A DNA stretch of 64,000 nucleotides from positions 45,550 to 109,549 of the forward strand of contig CAMJMQ010000006.1 of assembly GCA_946407065.1 (NCBI GenBank). The letters run 5' to 3'. The notes beneath the pieces are model-generated. The model had not been told where the DNA came from and ran no database searches. It saw only the letters and a program-made list of their open reading frames with translations. The translations under genes and the position numbers were made by a program. The stretch is from an uncultured Clostridia bacterium (GTDB lineage: Bacteria > Bacillota > Clostridia > Oscillospirales > Acutalibacteraceae). The stretch's first letter is position 1; each line of letters opens with the position of its first letter. Positions 8,633-17,869 of the stretch are shown one piece after another.

Positions 8633-9619
8633 TTAACCCAGCGTCGCGGCGATGACCGCCTTGATGGTGTGCATGCGGTTCTCCGCCTCGTCAAAGACGA
8701 TGGACTGCTCGCTCTCGAACACCTCGTCGGTGACCTCCATGCAGTCGATCCCGAACTTATCGTGGATCTGTTTGCCGATGGTGGTGTTCAGGTCATGGAA
8801 CGCGGGCAGACAGTGCATAAAGCGGCACCCTTCCCCGGCGTTATCCATCAGTGCCTTGTTCACCTGATAGGGGCTGAGATCGCGGATGCGCTCCTCCCAG
8901 ACTTCGTCGGGCTCACCCATACTGACCCATACATCGGTGTAGATCACGTCGGCGTTCTTCGTCGCTGTCATCGGATCCTCGATGAATGCAAGAGTAGCGC
9001 CCGTGTCCTTCGCGATCGCCTGACACTGTGCGACCAGCTCCGCGTTCGGGAAATATTTTTGCGGCGCGCAGGCGACAAAGCGCATCCCCATCTTCGCGCA
9101 GCCGACCATCAGGGAGTTGCCCATGTTATAGCGCGCGTCGCCCATATAGACGAGCTTTTTGCCCTTGAGCGAGCCGAAATGCTCACGGATGGTGAGGAAG
9201 TCGGCGAGGATCTGGGTCGGGTGGAACTCGTTGGTCAGTCCGTTATAGACGGGAACGCCCGCGTGTTTCGCAAGCTCCTCAACGATCGCCTGACCGTAGC
9301 CGCGGTACTCGATCGCGTCATACATCCTGCCCAGCACGCGGGCAGTGTCGGCGATACTCTCCTTCTTGCCGATCTGCGAGCCCGAGGGATCGAGATAGGT
9401 CGGGTGCATACCGAGGTCAGCCGCCGCAACCTCAAACGCGCAGCGCGTGCGGGTCGAGGTCTTTTCAAAGATCAGCGCGATGCTTTTGCCCTCGCACAGG
9501 CGATGGGGCGTGCCCGCCTTCTTCTTCGCCTTCAACTCAGCGGCAAGATCGATCAGCCCGCCGATCTCATCGGGGGTCAGGTCCAGTAATTTCAGGAAAT
9601 GTTGGTTTTTCAGATTCAT
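8633..9619 (-). CDS. argF: Ornithine carbamoyltransferase
   Basis: Transfers carbamoyl phosphate to ornithine, giving citrulline (EC 2.1.3.3), in the cytoplasm. The 328-residue length is standard. [16 protein letters not shown] (about residues 52-67) is the carbamoyl-phosphate STRTR motif, and HCLPAF (about 269-274) carries the catalytic Cys of the ornithine site. It is last in the minus-strand series argG-H-C-J-B-D-F. The gap to argD is taken up by a perfect 25-bp inverted pair of GTAGGG repeats. Confidence 0.96.
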   Translation of the reverse strand: MNLKNQHFLKLLDLTPDEIGGLIDLAAELKAKKKAGTPHRLCEGKSIALIFEKTSTRTRCAFEVAAADLGMHPTYLDPSGSQIGKKESIADTARVLGRMYDAIEYRGYGQAIVEELAKHAGVPVYNGLTNEFHPTQILADFLTIREHFGSLKGKKLVYMGDARYNMGNSLMVGCAKMGMRFVACAPQKYFPNAELVAQCQAIAKDTGATLAFIEDPMTATKNADVIYTDVWVSMGEPDEVWEERIRDLSPYQVNKALMDNAGEGCRFMHCLPAFHDLNTTIGKQIHDKFGIDCMEVTDEVFESEQSIVFDEAENRMHTIKAVIAATLG

Positions 9620-9639
9620 ATTGACACCTCGGTATATTT

Positions 9640-9761
9640 GTAGGGCGGGGGCTTGCTCCCGCCGATACGCTTCTGTTATTTAAATTATCCCTGCAAAGCA
9701 GATGAAACTTTGCTTCGCAATCATCCCTGCGGGATGCGGCGGGAGCAAGCCCCCGCCCTAC
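9640..9761. repeat. GTAGGG repeat pair (REPIN-like) between argD and argF
   Basis: Perfectly inverted 25-bp arms at 9640-9664 and 9737-9761, each GTAGGG followed by a GCGGGGGCTTGCTCCCGC-type palindrome, separated by 72 bp. Confidence 0.85.
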
Positions 9762-9767
9762 AGTTCA

Positions 9768-10922
9768 TTATTGTAACGCCTCTATGATCACATCCACCGC
9801 TTTGGCGAGCTGTTCCGTCGGGATGTTCAGCGGCGGTAATAATCTCAGTTTTTCTTTGGCGGACAGGCACAGAACGCCGTTTGCCATACAAGCGGCGATC
9901 ACCTCGGACACGGGCTTCTTTGTTGCGATACCGATCATCAAGCCCATGCCGCTCACAGCAAAGCCCGCTGCTTCGATCCTCTCTTTGACATACTGTCCCT
10001 TTGCGGCAACGTCAGCGAGGAACGCGTCATCCATGCGGTTCATCACCGAGATCGCGGCGGCGGCGCAAACAGGGTTGCCGCCGAAGGTGGAGCCGTGGTC
10101 GCCGTAGCCGAGCACCTCGCTGACCTTCTCACTCATCAAAGTCGCGCCCATCGGCAGACCTGCCGCCAGTCCCTTTGCGGTCGATACCACATCGGGCTGT
10201 ACGCCGAAATTCATATACGAATAGAGCTTGCCCGTTCTGCCGTTGCCGGTCTGTACCTCATCGACCATAAAGACGATGTCGTTCTCCTTGCAGATCTTCT
10301 CGACCGCCTTGATATAGGCTTCATCGAGCGAATTCACGCCGCCCTCGCCCTGTACGGTCTCGATCAGGATACCGGCGACCTTGTTCTCTTTGACGAGCTT
10401 CTCCAGGCTCTCACTATCATTCGGCTCAGCATAGAGGAAGCCCTCGGTCAGCGGCAAAAAATCATGGTGGAAGTTGTCCTGACCCGTCGCCGCAAGGGTG
10501 GTCAGGGTTCTGCCGTGAAAGCTCTTGTTCAAGGTGATGATGTTGACATACTCCGCGCCCTTATGCTCGGCGGCATATTTGCGCGCGACCTTGACCGCGC
10601 ACTCGTTCGCCTCGGCGCCGGAGTTGCTGAAAAACACCTTGCTCATCCCGGTACGGGTGCAGAGGATCTCTGCCAGCTCCGCACAGGGAGCGGTGTAGTA
10701 CAGGTTGGAAGTGTGCTGTAAAAGCTTCGCCTGATTCGCGACAGCGTCCGCCCACACAGGGTCGGAGTAGCCGAAGGCGTTGACGCCGATGCCCGACGTC
10801 ATGTCGATATACTCCTTGCCGTTGTCGTCCCAGCAAAGACAACCCTTGCCCTTGACGATCGCAAGATTGAAGCGTTTATAGGTATGCGCGATATAGCGCT
10901 CATCGGTTTGTTTGATACTCAT
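9768..10922 (-). CDS. argD: Acetylornithine aminotransferase
   Basis: PLP-dependent class III aminotransferase converting N-acetylglutamate semialdehyde to N-acetylornithine with glutamate (EC 2.6.1.11). The 384-residue length fits. FFSNSGAEANECAVKVARKY (from about residue 95) is the phosphate-binding and substrate region, MVDEVQTGNGRTGK holds the PLP-contacting Asp, and VSTAKGLAAGLPMGA has the Schiff-base Lys near residue 240. AAGGAG sits 5 nt before the ATG. The gap to argB is filled by a heptad-arm element. Confidence 0.94.
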   Translation of the reverse strand: MSIKQTDERYIAHTYKRFNLAIVKGKGCLCWDDNGKEYIDMTSGIGVNAFGYSDPVWADAVANQAKLLQHTSNLYYTAPCAELAEILCTRTGMSKVFFSNSGAEANECAVKVARKYAAEHKGAEYVNIITLNKSFHGRTLTTLAATGQDNFHHDFLPLTEGFLYAEPNDSESLEKLVKENKVAGILIETVQGEGGVNSLDEAYIKAVEKICKENDIVFMVDEVQTGNGRTGKLYSYMNFGVQPDVVSTAKGLAAGLPMGATLMSEKVSEVLGYGDHGSTFGGNPVCAAAAISVMNRMDDAFLADVAAKGQYVKERIEAAGFAVSGMGLMIGIATKKPVSEVIAACMANGVLCLSAKEKLRLLPPLNIPTEQLAKAVDVIIEALQ

Positions 10923-10933
10923 AATTACTCCTT

Positions 10934-11042
10934 AGTGGTCAGTGTTTAGTGTTTAGTGTTCAGTGGTCAGTCAGCTCACATATAAACAGTTGTGGACAGC
11001 GTCAGCCAAAAGCTGATCACTGATCACTGACAACTGATCACT
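10934..11042. repeat. Heptad-arm inverted element E2 between argB and argD
   Basis: Left arm 10934-10974 (GTTTAGT/GGTCAGT heptads) and right arm 11012-11042 (inverted GATCAGT heptads). The right arm overlaps the argB stop codon and the left arm ends next to the argD ribosome site, so the element spans the whole gap. Confidence 0.7.
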
Positions 11043-11910
11043 GTTTCTCGTCTCCGAGCACCATTGTGCCGGCGCCCTCATCGGTCATCAGCTCCATCAG
11101 GATGGAATGCGGCACTCTGCCGTCCATGATGATGACCTTCTGCACGCCCTTATAGATCGCCTCGATACAGCAGCCGACCTTGGGGATCATGCCGCCCGAG
11201 ATCACGCCGTCGCGATAGAGGGTCTGCGCCTCACTGACCGTGATCTGCGGGATCAGGCTCGAGGGATCATCCTTATCCTTTAAGATGCCCGCGATATCGG
11301 TCATCATGATCAGTCTTTCTGCCTCAATTGCGCCCGCGATATATGCCGCGGCGGTATCGCCGTTGATGTTATAGGCGTTGCCGTCCTTATCGCATCCGAT
11401 GGTGGACACGACGGGGATATAACCCTTTTCGAGCAGATCCATGATCGGCTCGGGACGGATGTTGGTGACGTTGCCGACAAAGCCGAGGCGGGGATCCTTC
11501 TGCTCCGCTTCGATCAGTCTGCCGTCCATGCCGGAGATACCCATCGCCTTGCCGCCCTTACTCTCGATCAGGTTGACAAGCGTCTTGTTGACCTTGCCCG
11601 ACAGCACCATCTGGACGATGTCGATGGTCTCCTGATCGGTCACGCGTAAGCCGTCTACGAACTCGGGCTTCTTGCCCACGCGCTCCATCACCTCATTGAT
11701 AGCAGGGCCGCCGCCGTGCACCAGCACGACCTTGACGCCGATCAGCCATAAGAGGACGATATCCTGCATGACCTGCTGTTTTAATTCCTCGTTGATCATC
11801 GCGTTGCCGCCGTATTTGACAACGACGATCTTTCCGTTGTATTTTTTGATGTACGGCAGTGCGGCGGTCAGTACCTCCGCCCTATCCGCATTTGAAATCT
11901 CGTTGTTCAT
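11038..11910 (-). CDS. argB: Acetylglutamate kinase
   Basis: Phosphorylates N-acetylglutamate (EC 2.7.2.8), usually the arginine-feedback step in cyclic pathways. It is an amino-acid-kinase fold of 290 residues. IVVVKYGGNAM (about 29-39) is the ATP-phosphate loop with the catalytic Lys, VLVHGGGPAIN (about 62-72) binds substrate and NINGDTAAAYIAGAI (about 197-211) is a late family motif. Its TGA stop is provided by the heptad arm of element E2. argJ lies upstream, so the cyclic acetyl-recycling route is used. Confidence 0.95.
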   Translation of the reverse strand: MNNEISNADRAEVLTAALPYIKKYNGKIVVVKYGGNAMINEELKQQVMQDIVLLWLIGVKVVLVHGGGPAINEVMERVGKKPEFVDGLRVTDQETIDIVQMVLSGKVNKTLVNLIESKGGKAMGISGMDGRLIEAEQKDPRLGFVGNVTNIRPEPIMDLLEKGYIPVVSTIGCDKDGNAYNINGDTAAAYIAGAIEAERLIMMTDIAGILKDKDDPSSLIPQITVSEAQTLYRDGVISGGMIPKVGCCIEAIYKGVQKVIIMDGRVPHSILMELMTDEGAGTMVLGDEKQ

Positions 11911-11941
11911 GGTTACCTCAATAACAATTTATATGTGAGCT

Positions 11942-12054
11942 GTAGGGTACGGCGCTTGTCGACGTACCGCTGAAGCCGCTATCAATCCTATCTCACGCTT
12001 CTACTGTTAATAAAGCCCGTCATTCTACGGTACGTCATAAATGCCGTACCCTAC
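11942..12054. repeat. GTAGGG repeat pair (REPIN-like) between argJ and argB
   Basis: Arms at 11942-11969 and 12028-12054, of the GTAGGGTACGGC...GTACCG flavour, in inverted orientation around 58 bp. Confidence 0.8.
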
Positions 12055-12077
12055 AATAAGCGTTTCTGCCAAGCCTT

Positions 12078-13295
12078 TTACGTCCTATAATCTCCGTTGA
12101 TCTTGACATAATCATAGGTCAAATCACAACCCCACGCGGTCGAATCATAGTCACCGTCGTTGAGAGCGACGATGATCTCGATCTCCTTCTCGAGCAGGAT
12201 CTCCTTTGCCTTTTCCTCACTGAACGCGATACCCGCGCCGTTTTTGCAAACGTCGATCGTGCCTTTATTGCTCTTAAACGATACGTCGATCTTGTTGACG
12301 TCCACGTCCGCGCCGGAGTAGCCGATCGCGCACAGCACGCGGCCCCAGTTGGCGTCCGCGCCGAACATTGCCGCTTTGAGTAAGCTCGAGCAGATGACCG
12401 ATTTGGCGACCGTCTTGGCGACAGAAAGGGTCTTTGCACCGCTGACCTGACATTCGAGCAGCTTGGTCGCGCCCTCGCCGTCACCGGCGATCATGCGGCA
12501 CAGCCCCACGGTGACCGTGTTGAGCGCCTGCATAAAGGCAGTGAAATCCTCGCCCTCAGAAGTGATCTCGGCATTGCCCGCCAGACCGTTCGCGAGCACC
12601 ACGACCATGTCGTTGGTGGAGGTGTCGCCGTCGATAGAGATCATGTTGAATGTATTTTGGATGTCACCCGACAGCGCCTTTTGGAGCAGGTCGGGGGCGA
12701 TCGCGCAGTCGGTGGTGATGAACACCAGCATGGTCGCCATGTTCGGGTGGATCATACCGCTGCCCTTGGCGATGCCGCCGATACGGCAGGTCTTGCCGCC
12801 TAAGGTGAACTCCACCGCGACCTCTTTGGGCACGGTGTCGGTGGTCATGATGCCCAGCGCCGCGTCACGGCTGCCGTTTTCGGAGAGCTTGCCGACCAGG
12901 TCGTCCATCCCGTTTCGGATGGGATCGAGGCTCAGCGGCTGACCGATGACGCCTGTGGAAGCTACCACCACATCATTTGCCGCGATCCCGGTTTTCTCTG
13001 CCACCAGAGCAGCCATACCCTCGGCGATCTCGATACCGTCTGCGTTACAGGTATTGGCGTTGCCGGAGTTGCAGATGATCGCCCGCGCCTTGCCGTCGGC
13101 GATATGCGCCTTAGTAACGGTCAGGGGAGCGCCCTTGACGAGGTTGGTCGTATAAACTGCCGCCGCCGAGGCAGGGGTACTGCTGACGATCAGCGACAGA
13201 TCGTTTTTCGATGTATTCCTGCGGATACCGCAGTGGATGCCCGAGGCGGAAAAGCCCTGAACCGCGGTCACACCGCCTTCAATCAGTTTCATCAT
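12078..13295 (-). CDS. argJ: Bifunctional glutamate N-acetyltransferase / ornithine acetyltransferase
   Basis: Recycles the acetyl group from N-acetylornithine to glutamate and can also use acetyl-CoA (EC 2.3.1.35 / 2.3.1.1). The 405-residue precursor has the self-cleavage motif KGSGMIHPNMATML, whose Thr near residue 188 becomes the N-terminal nucleophile of the beta chain. Upstream, ICNSGNANTCNADG and VVASTGVIGQPL are further family signatures. Two adjacent ATGs occur; GGAAGG precedes them. Its presence beside argB, argC and argD completes the cyclic pathway without a separate argA or argE. Confidence 0.95.
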   Translation of the reverse strand: MMKLIEGGVTAVQGFSASGIHCGIRRNTSKNDLSLIVSSTPASAAAVYTTNLVKGAPLTVTKAHIADGKARAIICNSGNANTCNADGIEIAEGMAALVAEKTGIAANDVVVASTGVIGQPLSLDPIRNGMDDLVGKLSENGSRDAALGIMTTDTVPKEVAVEFTLGGKTCRIGGIAKGSGMIHPNMATMLVFITTDCAIAPDLLQKALSGDIQNTFNMISIDGDTSTNDMVVVLANGLAGNAEITSEGEDFTAFMQALNTVTVGLCRMIAGDGEGATKLLECQVSGAKTLSVAKTVAKSVICSSLLKAAMFGADANWGRVLCAIGYSGADVDVNKIDVSFKSNKGTIDVCKNGAGIAFSEEKAKEILLEKEIEIIVALNDGDYDSTAWGCDLTYDYVKINGDYRT

Positions 13296-13323
13296 ATGGT
13301 TCCTTCCTAACTATGTTTAGGTA

Positions 13324-13457
13324 GTAGGGCGGGGGCTTGCTCCCGCCGAATGGTTTCCGTTCCGTCCGATTTATCGCGAAGCAAATATCACTCTTCCGTA
13401 TCGGAAACGCTGTTTAACCTAACGCCCTGCTACGGCGGGAGCAAGCCCCCGCCCTAC
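13324..13457. repeat. GTAGGG repeat pair (REPIN-like) between argC and argJ
   Basis: Perfect 25-bp inverted arms, 13324-13348 and 13433-13457, with the same sequence as the argD/argF pair but an unrelated 84-bp spacer. Confidence 0.85.
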
Positions 13458-13459
13458 GA

Positions 13460-14386
13460 TTATATAACCAAGCCCTCTGCTTCATCGAGCCCCAGACGGA
13501 TGTTCATATTCTGGATCGCGGCGCCGGAAGCGCCCTTGCCGAGGTTATCAAAGCGGGAGATCAGGGTGATACGGTCATCGTTGCCGTAAGCCGCGACCAC
13601 CATGTCATCACGGCCGCTGAACGCCGAGGCGCTGATCAAGCCGCCCTCAGTGCTGTCATCATAACGGATCAAGCCGCTCTTGTAATAGTCCTTGTAGGCT
13701 GTCTTGATGTCATCAAGCGTAAAAACCTTACACCCAAGATCGCGCGTAAGGGTCACGCTGACCTCCATGCCGCTGTAATAATCCGCGACGATGGGGCTGA
13801 ATACCGGCTCCTTGTCGAGCCCGCAGAGCTGCTTCATCTCGGGCAGGTGCTTATGTGCCTGACCAAGCGCGTAGATACGCGGCGCGTCAAACAGCGGGTC
13901 ACGATCCTCTGCCTCATATTCCGCGATCATCTTCTTACCGCCGCCGGAATACCCCGTCAGCGAAAAGCACGAGAGAACGCGTTCTCTTTTTATGATCCCT
14001 AACTCAACGAGAGGGCGGATCAGAGCGATAAAACCACTCGCGTGACAGCCGGGGTTGGCGATTCGGGTGGAAGTTTTGATCTGTTCACGCAGACCCGTCA
14101 GCTCGGGCATGCCGTACGTCCATCCCTCCGCCGTGCGGTGGGCGGTAGAGGTGTCGATCACGACCGTGTCGGGGTTATCGATCAGCGATACCGCCTCCCT
14201 CGCCGCCTGATCGGGCAGACAGAGGAAGCTGATATCACTTTGGTTGAGCATTTCACGGCGTGCGGCGGTATCCTTGCGGAGCTCGTCGGGCAGGATCATC
14301 AGCTCGAGATCCCTGCGCTGAGATAAGCGCTCACGGATCCGGAGCCCCGTAGTACCGGCGCTGCCGTCGATGAATATTTTGTGCAT
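13460..14386 (-). CDS. argC: N-acetyl-gamma-glutamyl-phosphate reductase, short (type 2) form
   Basis: NADPH-dependent reduction of N-acetylglutamyl phosphate to the semialdehyde (EC 1.2.1.38). At 308 residues it belongs to the short type 2 group rather than the ~345-residue common form. FIDGSAGTTGLRI (about 5-17) is the dinucleotide-binding loop, and RIANPGCHASGF carries the catalytic Cys at about 114. VIDTSTAHRT and CFSLTGYSGGGK are further family motifs. The stop codon lies 2 nt from the repeat pair that separates it from argJ. Confidence 0.93.
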   Translation of the reverse strand: MHKIFIDGSAGTTGLRIRERLSQRRDLELMILPDELRKDTAARREMLNQSDISFLCLPDQAAREAVSLIDNPDTVVIDTSTAHRTAEGWTYGMPELTGLREQIKTSTRIANPGCHASGFIALIRPLVELGIIKRERVLSCFSLTGYSGGGKKMIAEYEAEDRDPLFDAPRIYALGQAHKHLPEMKQLCGLDKEPVFSPIVADYYSGMEVSVTLTRDLGCKVFTLDDIKTAYKDYYKSGLIRYDDSTEGGLISASAFSGRDDMVVAAYGNDDRITLISRFDNLGKGASGAAIQNMNIRLGLDEAEGLVI

Positions 14387-14440
14387 TGTTTATTTTTCCT
14401 TCCAAAACCACATTAAAGGCGAAGCAAAACACACCTCTCC

Positions 14441-14548
14441 GTAGGGACGACCAGCGGTCGTCCGCAGACGGACGGGCATTGCGGACACCTGAAACCTCAG
14501 ATAGGAATACAAGGTTGCTGCCGGCGGACGAGCAATGCTCGTCCCTAC
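14441..14548. repeat. GTAGGG repeat pair (REPIN-like) between argH and argC
   Basis: Arms 14441-14464 and 14525-14548 of the GTAGGGACGA...TCGTCCG flavour in inverted orientation; the loop parts of the two palindromes differ. Confidence 0.8.
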
Positions 14549-14598
14549 GATAGCATTTGCGATCCTATCAAAAGCAATCGGCTATCCAAAGGGAGCCT

Positions 14599-15969
14599 TT
14601 ACAATTTCTCTCTCACAAATCTGATCTGCTGCTCGATCGACTGCACCGAGGTGCCGCCGACGGAATTGCGCTTATTGACGCAGGTGAACAGATCGATATC
14701 GTCATACAGATCCTGCTCGAACAGGTCTGAGTATTCCTTGTATTTTTCAAGGGGCAGGGTCTCGAGCACCTCGCCGTTCTCGATGCAATAGGCGACGATG
14801 GAGCCGGAGATCTTGTAAGCCGAGCGGAAGGGCATTCCCTTCTTTGTCAGGTAATCGGCGAGGTCGGTCGCGTTGATAAAACCGCGCTGTGCCGCCTTCT
14901 TCATATTCTCGGTCTTGACGTTCATGGTCGAGATCATGCCGATAAAGATCTTCACGGACATGGATGCGGTATCGACCGCGTCGAACACGCCCTCCTTATC
15001 CTCCTGCATATCCTTGTTGTAGGCGAGGGGCAGCCCCTTGAGCACCGTCAAAGCGCCCATCAGGTCGCCGTAGACACGACCTGTCTTGCCGCGTACCAGT
15101 TCCGCCATATCGGAGTTCTTCTTCTGCGGCATGATGGACGAACCGGTGGTGTAAGCGTCAGAGAGCTCCACAAAGCCGAATTCCCAACTCGACCAGAGGA
15201 TGATCTCCTCACTCAGGCGCGAGAGGTGCATCATCAAAATCGCGATATCCGACAACAGCTCGATGACAAAGTCACGGTCGGACACGCCGTCGAGCGAGTT
15301 CATCGCGATGCCCTCAAAGCCGAGCTGTTCCGCCTCAAAATAACGGTCGGTGTCATAGGTGGTACCCGCCAGCGCACAGCAGCCGATCGGCGAGATATTC
15401 ATCCTGCGCTTGCAGTCGTTCATGCGGTCGACGTCACGCAGGAGCATCATCGCGTAAGCGAGCAGATGATGGCCGAACATGATGGGCTGTGCTCTTTGCA
15501 GATGGGTGTAGCCGGGCATGATCGCCTCCTTGTACACCTCCGCCTTATCGGCGAGGGCGGCGATCAGGTGCTTTGTATCGGCACACAGCTCATCCACGCG
15601 GTTCATCAGATACATGCGCAGGTCGAGCGCGACCTGATCGTTTCTGGAGCGCGCGGTATGAAGCTTCTTGCCTACATCGCCGACACGCTTGGTCAGCTCT
15701 TCCTCGACGAACATGTGGATATCCTCGGCATCCATATCGATCTTGAGCTTCCCCGCATCGATGTCCTCGAGGATCTTCAGCAGCTCATCACAGAGGGTAT
15801 CTGCCTCCTTGCGCTCGATGATGCCTTGCTTGGCGAGCATCTGCGCGTGCGCGATGGAGCCCGTGATGTCCTCTTTGAACATCCGTGAGTCGAAGCCGAT
15901 GGAGCTGTTGAATTCGTCAGCCAGTTTACTGGTATCTCCGGCGGTACGTCCCGCCCACATTTTAGCCAT
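14599..15969 (-). CDS. argH: Argininosuccinate lyase
   Basis: Splits argininosuccinate into arginine and fumarate (EC 4.3.2.1). The 456 residues match the fumarase/aspartase superfamily. The signature TTGSSIMPQKKNSD (about residues 274-287) holds the catalytic Ser loop. KLHTARSRNDQVALDLRMY (about 101-119) and PGYTHLQRAQPIMFGHH (about 155-171, catalytic His) are the two other conserved regions. It follows argG on the minus strand, separated by a repeat element. Confidence 0.96.
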   Translation of the reverse strand: MAKMWAGRTAGDTSKLADEFNSSIGFDSRMFKEDITGSIAHAQMLAKQGIIERKEADTLCDELLKILEDIDAGKLKIDMDAEDIHMFVEEELTKRVGDVGKKLHTARSRNDQVALDLRMYLMNRVDELCADTKHLIAALADKAEVYKEAIMPGYTHLQRAQPIMFGHHLLAYAMMLLRDVDRMNDCKRRMNISPIGCCALAGTTYDTDRYFEAEQLGFEGIAMNSLDGVSDRDFVIELLSDIAILMMHLSRLSEEIILWSSWEFGFVELSDAYTTGSSIMPQKKNSDMAELVRGKTGRVYGDLMGALTVLKGLPLAYNKDMQEDKEGVFDAVDTASMSVKIFIGMISTMNVKTENMKKAAQRGFINATDLADYLTKKGMPFRSAYKISGSIVAYCIENGEVLETLPLEKYKEYSDLFEQDLYDDIDLFTCVNKRNSVGGTSVQSIEQQIRFVREKL

Positions 15970-16042
15970 ATTATTTCATCCTTTATATACGCCGTGAGGG
16001 TCGGGGGTATCGATAGACTTCCCCGACCCATAAACGTTAATC

Positions 16043-16160
16043 TGTGAATTGAAAATTGAAAATGGAAAGTTGAAAATGAATGTTACTCGCTTTGCTCGAA
16101 CAATTCTATCCGATTCATGCCAAAACAATGATCCATTTTCCGTTATCCATTTTGCACTGA
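16043..16160. repeat. Tandem-arm inverted element E3 between argG and argH
   Basis: Left arm 16043-16080 (AATTGAA/AATGGAA-type short tandem units) and right arm 16128-16160 (inverted ATCCATTTTCC units). The architecture matches the heptad-arm elements with an A-rich flavour. Confidence 0.6.
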
Positions 16161-16169
16161 CGAAAAGAA

Positions 16170-17399
16170 TTACTTATTCTTTTCATCCACGACCGCCTGC
16201 ACCTTGATGGGCAGACCGTAGAGGTTGATAAAGCCCGCGGAATCGGTCTGGTCGTAATCGGACTCGCCGAAGGTCGCGATCTCCTCGCTGTACAGGCTGT
16301 AGGGGCTGTCAACGCCCGCCTTGATGATGTTGCCCTTATAGAGCTTTAATTTAACATAACCGGTGACCTTCTCCTGGGTCTTATCGACGAATGCGGAGAG
16401 GGCTTCTCTCAGCGGGGTAAACCACTGACCGTTGTAAACCAGCTCGGCAAAGGTGATGGACAGGCGCTGCTTCTCGTGCATGGTCATCTTGTCGAGGCAG
16501 ATGGACTCGAGGGTCTCATGCGCCTTATAGAGGATGGTGCCGCCGGGGGTCTCGTATACGCCGCGGCACTTCATGCCGACCAGACGGTTCTCGACGATAT
16601 CGAGCAGACCGATACCGTTCTTGCCGCCCAGCTCGTTGAGCTTTAAGATGATATTCTTCGCGGACATCTTCTCGCCGTCGAGCGCGACGGGAGTGCCCTG
16701 TTCAAATTCGATGGTGACATAGGTCGGCTCGTCGGGGGCGTCGATCGGGGATACGCCCATCTCGAGGAAGCCGGGCTTCTCATAGGTCGGCTCGTTGTTG
16801 GTGTCCTCGAGGTCAAGACCCTCATGCGAGAGATGCCACAGGTTCTTATCCTTGCTGTAGTTGGTCTCACGGTTGATCTTGAGGGGGATGTTATGCGCCT
16901 CGGCATACTCGATCTCTTCCTCACGGGACTTGATATCCCAGATACGCCACGGAGCGATGATGGGCATGTTGGGCGCGAAGTGCTTGATCGCCAGCTCAAA
17001 ACGAACCTGATCGTTACCCTTACCGGTACAGCCGTGGCAGATCGCGTCGGCGCCTTCCTTTAATGCGATCTCAACCAGACCCTTGGCGATACAGGGACGC
17101 GCGGTGGAGGTACCCAGCAGGTATTCCTCATATACCGCGCCCGCCTTCATGGTGGGGATGATGAAGTCGTCGACATACTCCTCGGTCTGGTCGAGGACAT
17201 AGAGCTTGGAAGCGCCGGTCTTGAGCGCCTTTTCCTCCAGACCCTCGAGCTCGTCATTCTGACCGACGTTGCCGGATACCGCGATAACCTCGCAGTTATT
17301 GTAGTTCTCTTTGAGCCACGGGATGATGATGGATGTATCCAAACCGCCCGAATAAGCGAGAACGACTTTCTTGATGTTTTCCTTGTTGATAGCTTGCAT
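16170..17399 (-). CDS. argG: Argininosuccinate synthase
   Basis: ATP-dependent joining of citrulline and aspartate (EC 6.3.4.5). [12 protein letters not shown] at residues 12-23 is the PP-loop ATP site, and [13 protein letters not shown] and [12 protein letters not shown] are further family motifs. The start is set at 17399, where GGAGG lies 8 nt upstream. An in-frame upstream ATG at 17447 lies downstream of the promoter but lacks a ribosome site. It is the first gene of the arginine series and the only one with an obvious promoter, which is overlaid by ArgR-like boxes. Confidence 0.96.
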   Translation of the reverse strand: MQAINKENIKKVVLAYSGGLDTSIIIPWLKENYNNCEVIAVSGNVGQNDELEGLEEKALKTGASKLYVLDQTEEYVDDFIIPTMKAGAVYEEYLLGTSTARPCIAKGLVEIALKEGADAICHGCTGKGNDQVRFELAIKHFAPNMPIIAPWRIWDIKSREEEIEYAEAHNIPLKINRETNYSKDKNLWHLSHEGLDLEDTNNEPTYEKPGFLEMGVSPIDAPDEPTYVTIEFEQGTPVALDGEKMSAKNIILKLNELGGKNGIGLLDIVENRLVGMKCRGVYETPGGTILYKAHETLESICLDKMTMHEKQRLSITFAELVYNGQWFTPLREALSAFVDKTQEKVTGYVKLKLYKGNIIKAGVDSPYSLYSEEIATFGESDYDQTDSAGFINLYGLPIKVQAVVDEKNK

Positions 17400-17439
17400 G
17401 GTACTTACCTCCGAATGAATATGCGTTAAAAATTGAAGT

Positions 17440-17516
17440 TTATGCATCTATTATACATCATTCTGCATATTTGTCAAGGGTTGTTTGCATATTTTTTCAT
17501 CATTCTGCATTTTCCG
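17440..17516 (-). promoter_or_regulatory. argG promoter with four in-phase ArgR-like boxes
   Basis: Reading leftwards, TTGACA (17472-17477), 16-bp spacer and TATAAT (17450-17455) form a near-consensus promoter. TGCAT cores start at 17443, 17464, 17486 and 17506, spaced 21, 22 and 20 bp, with CATCATTCTGCAT repeated exactly at 17456 and 17498. The stretch TTTGCATATTTTTTCATC resembles the Bacillus AhrC/ArgR box as recalled from the literature. ArgR boxes typically repeat every ~21 bp. Confidence 0.7.
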
Positions 17517-17621
17517 TCATCCTCGACAAAATCCGTATACTATTATAGCGAAGTTTTCGTCATTTATCAAGCCAAATAATCATACAGAAAAGCGTATAAA
17601 TATAGGTATAATAACGATAGC

Positions 17622-17774
17622 TCAGTGAGGAGTGAGGAGTGAGTAGTTAGGAGTTGTGGGAAGCACTTCGTGCTTTGGATTCCTAAAAGATAGTTTGGAA
17701 ATGTTGCTTTGTCTATTTACAAATGGGTGTGGACATCGCCCACCATTCACTCCTCACTCCTCACTCCTCACTCA
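17622..17774. repeat. Heptad-arm inverted element E4
   Basis: Left arm 17622-17656 (GTGAGGA/GTTAGGA), right arm 17747-17774 (inverted). The inside ends in ACAAATGGGTGTGGACATCGCCCACC, the same motif seen in E1, E5 and E7. It lies between the argG promoter region and the promoter of the next gene. Confidence 0.75.
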
Positions 17775-17790
17775 AAAATCCCCGCTTTTA

Positions 17791-17820
17791 TTGACAACAC
17801 GGGCTTATATATGGTATGAT
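17791..17820 (+). promoter_or_regulatory. Promoter of the glycerophosphotransferase-like gene
   Basis: TTGACA 17791-17796, 18-bp spacer, TATGAT 17815-17820; start codon 50 bp downstream. Confidence 0.7.
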
Positions 17821-17869
17821 GTATAGTTGAAAAGGAGCGCACGAATGCTCCTGTGAAAGGGGAAAGAAA

